A DNA stretch of 8,421 nucleotides from Pseudomonadota bacterium (GTDB lineage Bacteria > Pseudomonadota > Gammaproteobacteria > Steroidobacterales > Steroidobacteraceae), in the NCBI GenBank assembly GCA_023433515.1, contig JAEZCN010000063.1:1-8421 (forward strand), read 5' to 3'. Of the stretch, positions 1 through 6,668 are shown piece by piece (position 1 is the stretch's first letter; each line of letters opens with the position of its first letter). Below the pieces are notes generated by a model. It was not told where the DNA came from. It saw only the letters and a list, made by a program, of their open reading frames with translations, and searched no databases. The translations under genes and the position numbers were made by a program.

Positions 1-707
1 GACGCACCCACGCCGACGAACATCTCGACGAAGTCGGAACCGGAGATCGTGAAGAACGGCACCTTGGCCTCGCCCGCGATGGCGCGCGCGAGCAACGTCT
101 TGCCGGTACCCGGCGAGCCCACCATGAGCACGCCCTTCGGAATCTTGCCGCCCAGCTTCTGGAACTTGGACGGGTCCTTGAGGAAGTCGACGATTTCGCC
201 CACTTCCTGCTTGGCCTCGTCCACGCCCGCGACGTCCGCGAACGTGACGTTGACCTGGTCCTCGCCGAGCAGGCGCGCTCGACTCTTGCCGAACGACATG
301 GCACCGCGGCCACCGGCCGACCCCTGCATCTGGCGCAGCATGTACACGAACACCAGGATCAGGAGCAGCGCGGGCGCGAGCTGCAACAGCAGCTGCATGA
401 GGAAATTCGGCTGTTTCGGCGGCTCACCCTTGAATTCGATGCGCGACTTGTCGAGCGTACCGATCAGGCTGGTGTTGTCCGTTTCCGGGTTGTAGGCCTT
501 GAATTTCGTCTTGTCCTTGCGGATTCCGATGATTTCATCGCCGCGCAAGGTCACCGAGTCGATCCGGCCATTGCGGATGTCATCGAGCACGCTCGAATAC
601 GCCACCTGCGTGGGCTCGGTCCCGGTGGGTACGTAGCGGCTGAACACCACCACCATCACCATCACGATCACCACCCAAAGCAGGATATTTTTCGTCAGAT
701 CATTCAA
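1..707 (-). CDS. ftsH: ATP-dependent zinc metalloprotease FtsH, N-terminal part (3' end outside window)
   Basis: FtsH is a membrane-anchored hexameric AAA+ protease that degrades misfolded membrane proteins and some soluble regulators. About 235 residues are visible. They comprise a first membrane segment (about 7-22), a periplasmic domain (about 25-102), a second membrane segment (about 103-123), the RQMQG and GAMSFGKS linker, the TFADVAG motif opening the AAA domain, a Walker A motif GSPGTGKT with its lysine near residue 203, and the pore-loop region (MFVGVGA) where the window ends. Walker B, the second region of homology and the HExxH zinc site lie outside. No ATG fits the frame; the start is TTG at 707, preceded by GAGGG (719-715) at 7-base spacing. 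The second Walker A residue is Ser where E. coli has Pro, a tolerated variant. The gene is divergent from yhbY. Assignment is very secure; the start is likely but not proven. Confidence 0.97.
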   Translation of the reverse strand, partial: MNDLTKNILLWVVIVMVMVVVFSRYVPTGTEPTQVAYSSVLDDIRNGRIDSVTLRGDEIIGIRKDKTKFKAYNPETDNTSLIGTLDKSRIEFKGEPPKQPNFLMQLLLQLAPALLLILVFVYMLRQMQGSAGGRGAMSFGKSRARLLGEDQVNVTFADVAGVDEAKQEVGEIVDFLKDPSKFQKLGGKIPKGVLMVGSPGTGKTLLARAIAGEAKVPFFTISGSDFVEMFVGVGA

Positions 708-849
708 AGGTTTACCCTCGCGGGGCGACCAGCCCGGCATGCAGGATCAGGGGCACGCTACACCATCCCCAAAACACCTGCCAGCAGGGAAAGCTCAGAA
801 GCGCAAGCCCAGCCGTACCGGCTTGATCTGGCGGTGTCTTGGGCCGTTT

Positions 850-878
850 TGATGTGGCCTGCACCATTTGGTTTCAAC
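850..878 (-). promoter_or_regulatory. Candidate sigma-32 (heat-shock) promoter for ftsH
   Basis: On the minus strand GTTGAAA (878-872) is followed after 14 bases by CCACATCA (857-850). The known sigma-32 pattern is CTTGAAA, an 11-16 base spacer, then CCCCATnTA. The -35 matches at 6 of 7 positions and the -10 is a partial match. It lies upstream of ftsH in the right orientation and would give a leader of roughly 135 bases. The ftsH operon is heat-shock controlled in E. coli, which makes the site plausible, but a single match found by eye can be chance. Confidence 0.35.
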
Positions 879-909
879 CCCGAGGCGCAATTGGCGCAAA
901 TCGAACACT

Positions 910-915
910 TACAAT
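910..915 (+). promoter_or_regulatory. Candidate -10 element for yhbY
   Basis: TACAAT differs from the sigma-70 -10 consensus at one base and ends 7 bases before the yhbY ATG at 923. Transcription from it would begin at or right next to the start codon. No good -35 box sits 16-18 bases upstream; the best-looking one, TTGGCG at 891-896, is only 13 bases away, which is too close. Treat it as a weak candidate. Confidence 0.3.
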
Positions 916-922
916 GCCCGCC

Positions 923-1222
923 ATGGAACTCACCGAGCGACAACGCAAATATCTCCGCGGCCTGGGTCACGAGCTGAACCCGGTGGTATGGATCGGATCC
1001 GCCGGCGTCAGCGATGCCGTCATCGCGGAAGCGGTACGCGCGTTGCACGACCACGAGCTCATCAAGGTGAAGTTCCGCGGCGCGGAGCGCGAAGCGCGTG
1101 ACGCGGGTCTCGCCCAACTAGCCACCGCGACCTCGAGCGTATTGGTGCATCGGATCGGCCATACGGCCCTCTACTACAAACGCCGGAATGACCGACCCGG
1201 AATTGTGATCCCCGACGCATAA
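923..1222 (+). CDS. yhbY: YhbY, CRM-domain RNA-binding ribosome assembly protein
   Basis: This 99-residue protein is a single CRM (CRS1-YhbY) domain, the usual length for the family. The family binds RNA and associates with 50S precursors; E. coli YhbY is the reference member. Recognisable parts are the N-terminal LTERQRKYLRGLGHELNPVV, the GxxG-like loop GSAGVSD near residues 25-31, the central HELIKVKF and the closing LYYKR segment. I chose ATG 923 because the family begins MELT/MNLS. An in-frame ATG at 914 would add three residues, and an upstream start at 839 would add an unrelated leader. No Shine-Dalgarno sequence precedes 923. It is divergent from ftsH and 111 bases upstream of the GGDEF-EAL gene on the same strand, so the two could be cotranscribed. 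Confidence 0.93.
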   Translation: MELTERQRKYLRGLGHELNPVVWIGSAGVSDAVIAEAVRALHDHELIKVKFRGAEREARDAGLAQLATATSSVLVHRIGHTALYYKRRNDRPGIVIPDA

Positions 1223-1333
1223 AGACTCGGCGCCGCTGGCCGATTCCTTCAGTGCGGGCGAGGATCGCCCAACGGGAATCACTGCCGCAGTTCCAGTGGT
1301 AAGTTGCTGGAATAAGTCGTATATCAGGGACAC

Positions 1334-3991
1334 ATGTCGGCTCAGAACACACGTTCGTATGGGCGCGAGGCAGTGGCGGTCTATCTAGCCGCCGCACTGG
1401 TCGTATTCGGAACCTGGGCCGCTTCCCATTACCTCATCCTGCGCAAGTTCGAGAACATCGAGCAGAACGACGTTTCGCGGAGCGTCGAGGTCATGCGCAA
1501 GGCGCTGGTCTCGGCGAACTCGGAGATCGAAATCGTCTCGCGCGACTTCGCGCGCTGGGACGCGATGTATTCGTACGCCACCAATCTCGACCCGCGCTTC
1601 GAGTACGAGAATTTCTCCGAAGCCGGCCTCGATGAGGTGAACGTCGACCTGGTCTGGGTGCTCGACCCGGCCGGCAAGATCCTCTCCTCGTTCGAGAACG
1701 ACACCGACGATGCGCTGTATCGCACGCCGGCGAGCCCGGCCGTGAAAGCCGAGCTGGAACGCCTGATACCGCTCGTGCGCAGCGTCGTCGACCAGGAAGG
1801 TACGCTGCGACTCGTGGAGATCAACGGCGTGCCGCACGTGATCGCCGCCAATACCGTCCTGCATACCGACCGCAGTGGCCCGGCGAACGGCACGCTGGTG
1901 TTCGCGCGCCGGATCGCGGCGCCCGAGATCGCGGGCATCGGCGCGGACACCCAGCTCGACGTCAAATTCGCGATGCTCGGCGACGCACGCATTTCCGCCG
2001 AGACGCCCGACCTGCTCGTGGCGCCCGACGGCCGCCGCATCGTGCGCCGCTCGGACACCACCATCGAAGGACAATTGCGACTCGACACCATCGAGAACCG
2101 GCCTGTGGCGATGTTGTGGACCACCCAGCCGCGCGACGTCATGCAGAGCGGCAAGCAGGGTGTGCGATATCTCGTCGGCTGGGTGGCGCTGCTCGTCAGC
2201 ATCGTCGTCGCGGCCTGGCACGTGTACAGCCGCCGTCTGCAGCGCGCCGCCGAGCTGGCCGCCACCAACGAAACCCGCTATCGCGCGATCTTCGACCGCG
2301 CCGCCTCGGGCATCGTGCTGTTCGACCCGAGTTCGCGTCGCGTCCTCGACGCGAACTCACAGGCGCAGCATCTCGTCGGTGCGTCGCTCGACGAGATGCG
2401 CCGCCGCGACATCGCGACCATCTTCGACACGCCCGTCTCGCTCGAACCCGGCAACGCGCGCGACGAGGCGGCGAATACGCGCCCGGCGCAGGTCATCCGT
2501 ACCGACGAGCAGCGCCGCGACGTCGAATTCTCGATCGCCGACCTGGAACCTGGCACCGGTCGCGTGCACGCGATGCTGCTGCAGGACGTCTCGCACCGCC
2601 GCGAGGCCGAGCGCCGCGCGCAGGAACACCAGATGTCCCTGCAGCACCTTGCGACGCACGACGCGCTGACCGGCCTGCCGAACCGCACGTTCCTCAACGA
2701 AGAGCTGCCGCGTCTCATCGACGAGGCGGCGCGGCGCGGCGATTCGCTCTCGATCCTCTACATCGACTGCGACAACTTCAAGAACATCAACGATTCGCGC
2801 GGTCACTCGATCGGCGACGACTATCTACGCTCGGTGGCGCGCCGCCTGCGGGACTCCATCGCGAGCCCCGACCTCGTCGTGCGCATGGGCGGCGACGAAT
2901 TCCTCGTCGTGACCCGCCACTACGGGCTCGAGCCCGACAGCGCGGCCATCGCCGAGCGCGTCGCGGCCGCGCTCAAGAAGCCCGTGCGCCTCGGCGAAGC
3001 CACCTACTCCGCGACCACGAGCATCGGCATGTCGGTGTATCCGCGCGATGCCACGACGATGAGCGAGCTGCTGCGTTCGGCGGACATCGCGCTCTACGAG
3101 GCCAAGGCCCGCGGCCGCGACAACGTGCAGATGTTCGACGCGGCGATGAACAAGCGCGTGCACACGCGCCTCGCGCTCGAGCAGGACTTGCGCAGCGCGG
3201 TGAATCGCGACGCGATCGAAATCCAGCTGCAGCCCATCGTCGACATCCGCAGCGGACGGCTCGTCTCGTTCGAAGCGCTCGCGCGCTGGAACGACCCGCG
3301 TCACGGCTCGGTGCCGCCGCTGGCGTTCATCGAGGTCGCCGAAGCTTCCGATCTCATCGTCGAACTCGGCGAGTGTGTCTTCAGGAACGTCGCGCGCCAG
3401 ATCGCGGCCTGGCAACGCGCGGGTCTCAAGCCCGTTCCGGTCGCCGTCAACGTATCCGCGAAGCAGCTCAAGCGTTCGAACCTGCCGGAACGGCTGGTCG
3501 CGATCGCGCACGAATTCGACATCGCGCCGCACCAGCTCGAGGTCGAGCTCACGGAGTCGGTCGCGATGCAGGATTCGGAGCAGCACGTGACCAAGCTGCA
3601 CGCGCTGCGCGATCTCGGCGTGCGCGTTTCGGTGGACGATTTCGGCACCGGCTATTCGAGCCTCGCCTACCTGCGCAACCTGCCGATCGACTATCTCAAG
3701 ATCGATCGCACGTTCGTGCGCGACATGAACGTGGATCGCAACGACGCGGCCATCGTGCGCGCCATCATCAGCATGGCGCAGAGTCTGCATCTCGGCACGG
3801 TGGCCGAAGGCATCGAGACGCGCGAACACGCCTCGCAGCTGCTCGCGCTCGGCTGCTCGACGGGCCAGGGTTACTTTTTCTCGAAGCCGATCTCGGCGCA
3901 CGAGACACACGAGCTGCTGCGCACCATGCGCGGCGCGGCGCCGCTCACGGGCGGTCCCAACCTGGAAATCGTCCGCAGCAGCGTTTCCTGA
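1334..3991 (+). CDS. Membrane-bound sensor protein with PAS, GGDEF and EAL domains (c-di-GMP metabolism)
   Basis: This 885-residue inner-membrane protein should make and/or degrade cyclic di-GMP. The order is membrane segment (about 13-36), periplasmic sensor (about 40-275), second membrane segment (about 278-297), PAS (about 313-420), GGDEF (about 440-602) and EAL (about 612-865). The sensor start, with a conserved-looking RDFARWDAMYSY at 70-81, resembles CHASE4. The GGDEF site is intact (MGGDEF, 518-523), with HDALTGLPNR at 442-451. The RxxD inhibitory site is absent: ASPD occupies that position (510-513). EAL residues look complete: EAL 647-649, N706, ELTES 738-742, DDFGTGYSS 768-776, K789, AEGIE 824-828. 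Both activities are therefore possible; which dominates cannot be told. AGGGA (1326-1330) lies only 3 bases before the ATG. The stop abuts the stop of the convergent TPR gene. Confidence 0.95.
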   Translation: MSAQNTRSYGREAVAVYLAAALVVFGTWAASHYLILRKFENIEQNDVSRSVEVMRKALVSANSEIEIVSRDFARWDAMYSYATNLDPRFEYENFSEAGLDEVNVDLVWVLDPAGKILSSFENDTDDALYRTPASPAVKAELERLIPLVRSVVDQEGTLRLVEINGVPHVIAANTVLHTDRSGPANGTLVFARRIAAPEIAGIGADTQLDVKFAMLGDARISAETPDLLVAPDGRRIVRRSDTTIEGQLRLDTIENRPVAMLWTTQPRDVMQSGKQGVRYLVGWVALLVSIVVAAWHVYSRRLQRAAELAATNETRYRAIFDRAASGIVLFDPSSRRVLDANSQAQHLVGASLDEMRRRDIATIFDTPVSLEPGNARDEAANTRPAQVIRTDEQRRDVEFSIADLEPGTGRVHAMLLQDVSHRREAERRAQEHQMSLQHLATHDALTGLPNRTFLNEELPRLIDEAARRGDSLSILYIDCDNFKNINDSRGHSIGDDYLRSVARRLRDSIASPDLVVRMGGDEFLVVTRHYGLEPDSAAIAERVAAALKKPVRLGEATYSATTSIGMSVYPRDATTMSELLRSADIALYEAKARGRDNVQMFDAAMNKRVHTRLALEQDLRSAVNRDAIEIQLQPIVDIRSGRLVSFEALARWNDPRHGSVPPLAFIEVAEASDLIVELGECVFRNVARQIAAWQRAGLKPVPVAVNVSAKQLKRSNLPERLVAIAHEFDIAPHQLEVELTESVAMQDSEQHVTKLHALRDLGVRVSVDDFGTGYSSLAYLRNLPIDYLKIDRTFVRDMNVDRNDAAIVRAIISMAQSLHLGTVAEGIETREHASQLLALGCSTGQGYFFSKPISAHETHELLRTMRGAAPLTGGPNLEIVRSSVS

Positions 3992-4987
3992 TTACTGCGG
4001 GGTCCTGCGTCCGCGGCGGCGGAGCATGTGCACGAGGATTCCACCGATGGCGAGTACGAACGCCGCCACGACGAAGATCGTGAACATGCGCCCGCTCGAC
4101 TCGAGGGATTCCACCGCCGTTGGATATTCGGCGACCTCCTCCTCTTCCTCCGGCTTGGGCGGCGGCATCTTCGCCAGGTCCGATTCATAGCGGGCGAGCC
4201 GCTTGCGGACGAGATCCGCGCGCGGCGCGCCGTATTCGAGCGCGCGCTCGTAGTAACGCTTCGCATCTTCGGTCCCGCCGTCCAGCAGGCTCAAGCCAGA
4301 TGCGATCACGAGGTCTCCGCCCGATGCGAACAGGTTGCCGATGACCGGATCCGGCGGCTGGGAGAACTTCGTACGCTCCAGCAGCTGATAGTCGACCTGC
4401 CGCAGCAGATCCTGCGCGCCCTTGAGCTTGCCCTTCTCGAACGGCAGGATCTCGGGCGCCACCGGCACCTCACCGTCGCCGAAATCGAGACCGATCACCG
4501 ATTCGCGATCGAACCACTTCGGGTCGTACGGCAACACGACGCGCGCCTTGAGAACGCGCTCGTGCAGCCATTCGGAACCCTTGTGCAGACTCACGTCGCG
4601 CACGATGCCTTCGCGGATCCACTCGAGGGCCTCGTCGTATTCGCCCTGTAGCTCGAGGGCCGAGCCGAGGTTCGACGCGACGCGCGCACTGCCGGGAAAG
4701 TTCTTCTCGGTTTCGCGAAACAGCGCGATCGCCTCGTCCGTTCTTCCGGAGTGCAGCAGCGCGACGCCGAAATCGTTGCTGTTCTCGAGCGTGGGTTTCT
4801 CCGCGTGGGCCTTCTCGAGGTCCTGCGTGATTTTCGCGGCCTCCGCGTCGCGCTGTTCGAGTGAATAGAGCAGCTCGGGCTCGAAGGTATTGATGCAGCT
4901 CGACGCCGGCGGGGCGAAAGTCGCGCACGCCGCGATCGCGACCAGGCATCGCAAGACGCTCACGTATCTGTGCTGATGTCGTCCCAC
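3992..4987 (-). CDS. Exported tetratricopeptide-repeat protein with C-terminal membrane anchor, function unknown
   Basis: This 331-residue protein has an N-terminal signal (hydrophobic stretch about 13-25, ending PPASS before Cys31), two clear TPR units (about 68-99 and 102-135), a third helical pair (about 215-267), an acidic, proline-rich linker (about 275-298), one membrane helix (about 301-321) and a basic tail RRRGRR. The expected topology is a periplasmic TPR domain held in the inner membrane with the basic tail inside. The sequence before Cys31 is a poor lipobox, so lipoprotein processing is doubtful. TPRs mediate protein-protein contacts; no partner can be named. The start is GTG 4987; an in-frame GTG at 4963 would give a more standard signal peptide. 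Neither has a clear Shine-Dalgarno sequence. It follows the DUF1080 gene by 94 bases on the same strand. Confidence 0.8.
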   Translation of the reverse strand: MGRHQHRYVSVLRCLVAIAACATFAPPASSCINTFEPELLYSLEQRDAEAAKITQDLEKAHAEKPTLENSNDFGVALLHSGRTDEAIALFRETEKNFPGSARVASNLGSALELQGEYDEALEWIREGIVRDVSLHKGSEWLHERVLKARVVLPYDPKWFDRESVIGLDFGDGEVPVAPEILPFEKGKLKGAQDLLRQVDYQLLERTKFSQPPDPVIGNLFASGGDLVIASGLSLLDGGTEDAKRYYERALEYGAPRADLVRKRLARYESDLAKMPPPKPEEEEEVAEYPTAVESLESSGRMFTIFVVAAFVLAIGGILVHMLRRRGRRTPQ

Positions 4988-5081
4988 ACTGAATCCAGGT
5001 AAAGGGTGAACCCATTGAGCGCGTAGTGTCGTTCCAACACAACCCCTGCTTCGAGCCCCGCGACTTCCCCGCGATTCGATG

Positions 5082-6152
5082 TCAATTCAGGCTTTTTCCC
5101 GGTATCCAGAAGTCCTTCCAGCCGAGGCCGGCCGCCTTGATGGCCTGCAGGCGGGCCTTGAGACGCGCCTCGTCGACCGAGGTCACCCCGCCCGAACTGA
5201 ATGCGACTTTCGCACCGGCGGCCTTCGCGCTCCTGAGCAGTTCCACGTCGGGCGCCCCGTCCTTGTCGACGATCACGACCACGCTCGCCGGGTAGTTAGC
5301 GAGCGCGCCGTCGGGCAGCTGGCTGCCGGGCAACAGGCCGTAGCGATGTACGTCGCTGCGGAATCTGGCCGCGTCGCCCGCGGGCGGCGCCAGGCCGAGA
5401 TCGATCAGCGGGATGTTGTCGTTCGATGCCTGCGTGACGAGCTGGTCGAGTTCGCGGTCGGCGATCGGCACGAGCCCCGCCGGCGGCGCGGCATCATCGG
5501 GCAGCAGTTTGATCTTCATGTTGCGGTACTTCACGACGCTGCCGGGATCGTGCGCCTGCAGCGCGATGGTGCCCGAGCCCAGCAACCTGTCCTTCTTGTC
5601 GTCGGGCCGGAAGGCGGCGTCCGGCTCCGCGTATTCGGCCACCAGCTGGTCGTCGATGAAAGTCTGGAGGGTCTTGCCGACCACCCGGATGCGGTAATTG
5701 AACCACTCGTTGTCTTTCGCGGGCGCAACCCAGGTGTTGCGCACGGCGTAAATGCTGCCCGTCATCTTGTGCTCGACGTAGCCGTTCATCGACTCGGCCG
5801 GAGGGTTCGAGTTGATGACCTGCAATTCATAACCCGCCGCGGGCCAGCCCGGTCCCTGCCACTTCGTGTGGACATAGATGCCGCTGTTGGAACCTGGCGA
5901 GGTCATCACGTCGGCGGAGAATTCGAAGTTGCGGAAGTCGTGTTTGCCCACCTTGCCGACGTAGAACAGGTGCGAGCGGTCGCCCCGCGACACGAAAGCG
6001 CCGTCCTCGACCACCCAGGATTCGGGACGCTCCGCCGCCTTCCAGCCGGCGAGGGATTTGCCGTCCTGCAGCGGGATCCACTCCTGCGGAGCCGCGAGCG
6101 AGGCGGCGGAAAAGGCCAGCGAAAAGAAAGCTCCGAGCGCGACTCGTTTCAT
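5082..6152 (-). CDS. Secreted DUF1080 (3-keto-disaccharide hydrolase-like) protein with C-terminal extension
   Basis: This 356-residue protein has a signal peptide (MKRVALGAFF, hydrophobic to about residue 20, ending SLAA). A concanavalin-like DUF1080 domain follows at about 23-217: the opening PLQDGKSLAGW, NSGIYVH (89-95), GYELQVIN (107-114), TGSIYAV (131-137) and the closing GTIALQAHDPGS. Members of this family (Pfam PF06439) include hydrolases of 3-keto-glycosides, so a periplasmic or secreted role in sugar breakdown is likely but the substrate is unknown. Residues about 226-356 form an extra region described under findings. ATG 6152 is chosen because GGGGGAGA (6162-6155) lies just before it. 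A TTG at 6164 would lie on that site and add four residues. The gene starts 39 bases after greA on the same strand and may be read from the carB-greA transcript. Confidence 0.9.
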   Translation of the reverse strand: MKRVALGAFFSLAFSAASLAAPQEWIPLQDGKSLAGWKAAERPESWVVEDGAFVSRGDRSHLFYVGKVGKHDFRNFEFSADVMTSPGSNSGIYVHTKWQGPGWPAAGYELQVINSNPPAESMNGYVEHKMTGSIYAVRNTWVAPAKDNEWFNYRIRVVGKTLQTFIDDQLVAEYAEPDAAFRPDDKKDRLLGSGTIALQAHDPGSVVKYRNMKIKLLPDDAAPPAGLVPIADRELDQLVTQASNDNIPLIDLGLAPPAGDAARFRSDVHRYGLLPGSQLPDGALANYPASVVVIVDKDGAPDVELLRSAKAAGAKVAFSSGGVTSVDEARLKARLQAIKAAGLGWKDFWIPGKSLN

Positions 6153-6191
6153 CGTCTCCCCCAAACCGGATCCTCGACCGGAACTCGCTAA

Positions 6192-6668
6192 CTAGATGTA
6201 GCGTACCTTGACCACTTCGTAGCTGCGGGTACCGCCCGGCGCCGCGACATCGACGACGTCGCCCGCGCTCTTGCCCACCAGCGCGCGCGCGATCGGCGAG
6301 GTGATCGAGATTCGGCCCGATTTGATGTCCGCTTCGTCCTCACCGACGATCTGGTAGCTGAGGCTCTTGCCGCCGTCCTGGTCCTCGAGATCCACCGTCG
6401 CGCCGAAAATCACCTTTCCGCCGCTGTTCACGGCGGCCGGATCGATGATCTCAGCGGTCGAGAGCTTGGCCTCGATCTCGCTGATGCGGCCTTCGATGAA
6501 GCCCTGTTGCTCGCGCGCGGCATGATATTCCGCGTTCTCGGACAGGTCGCCGTGACTGCGCGCCTCGGCGATCGCCTTGATGACCCGCGGACGATCCTCC
6601 GTCTTGAGGCGCTTCAGTTCCGCGCGCAACGCCTCGGCGCCGCGTAAGGTCATCGGGTTCCGCTTCAT
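6192..6668 (-). CDS. greA: Transcription elongation factor GreA
   Basis: GreA enters the RNA polymerase secondary channel and stimulates cleavage of backtracked transcripts. The 158 residues equal the E. coli protein in length. The N-terminal coiled coil (about 1-75) carries HGDLSENAEYHAAREQQ at 39-55, with the catalytic-tip acids D41 and E44 in place. The C-terminal FKBP-like domain follows (about 80-158), with the characteristic SYQIVGEDEAD and SPIARALVGKSAGD. The ATG (6668-6666) overlaps the carB stop as ATGA, and AGAGG (6680-6676) lies 7 bases upstream inside carB, so translation is probably coupled to carB. The carB-greA pairing is conserved in many gammaproteobacteria. Confidence 0.98.
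   Translation of the reverse strand: MKRNPMTLRGAEALRAELKRLKTEDRPRVIKAIAEARSHGDLSENAEYHAAREQQGFIEGRISEIEAKLSTAEIIDPAAVNSGGKVIFGATVDLEDQDGGKSLSYQIVGEDEADIKSGRISITSPIARALVGKSAGDVVDVAAPGGTRSYEVVKVRYI

Noticed and set aside
49..495. Open plus-strand frame of 148 codons
   Set aside because: It is antisense to ftsH, whose minus-strand translation matches the FtsH family throughout. The plus frame has no recognisable motif.
641..672. Run of CAC/CAT codons resembling a poly-histidine tag on the plus strand
   Set aside because: On the minus strand it encodes the Val/Met-rich first membrane helix of FtsH, which explains the composition.
891..915. TTGGCG and TACAAT as a complete sigma-70 promoter for yhbY
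   Set aside because: The spacer is 13 bases, too short for a normal -35/-10 pair.
758..1117. Open minus-strand frame of 119 codons across the divergent promoter region and yhbY
   Set aside because: It is mostly antisense to yhbY and has no family resemblance. It is too short and wrongly composed to be the missing rlmE.
1280..1299. CACTG...CAGTG inverted repeat after yhbY as a terminator
   Set aside because: The stem is only 5 bp and no T-run follows on either strand.
2825..3910. 361-codon minus-strand frame inside the GGDEF-EAL gene
   Set aside because: It is antisense shadow of the GGDEF and EAL domains with no recognisable motif.
2116..4083. 655-codon plus-strand frame overlapping the GGDEF-EAL gene
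   Set aside because: It is an Arg/Ala-rich alternate frame typical of high-GC shadow reading; the frame starting at 1334 holds all the domain motifs.
5079..6191. 370-codon plus-strand frame opposite the DUF1080 gene
   Set aside because: The minus strand carries a signal peptide, a Shine-Dalgarno-like site and DUF1080 motifs. The plus frame is low-complexity Arg/Val/Gly-rich shadow.
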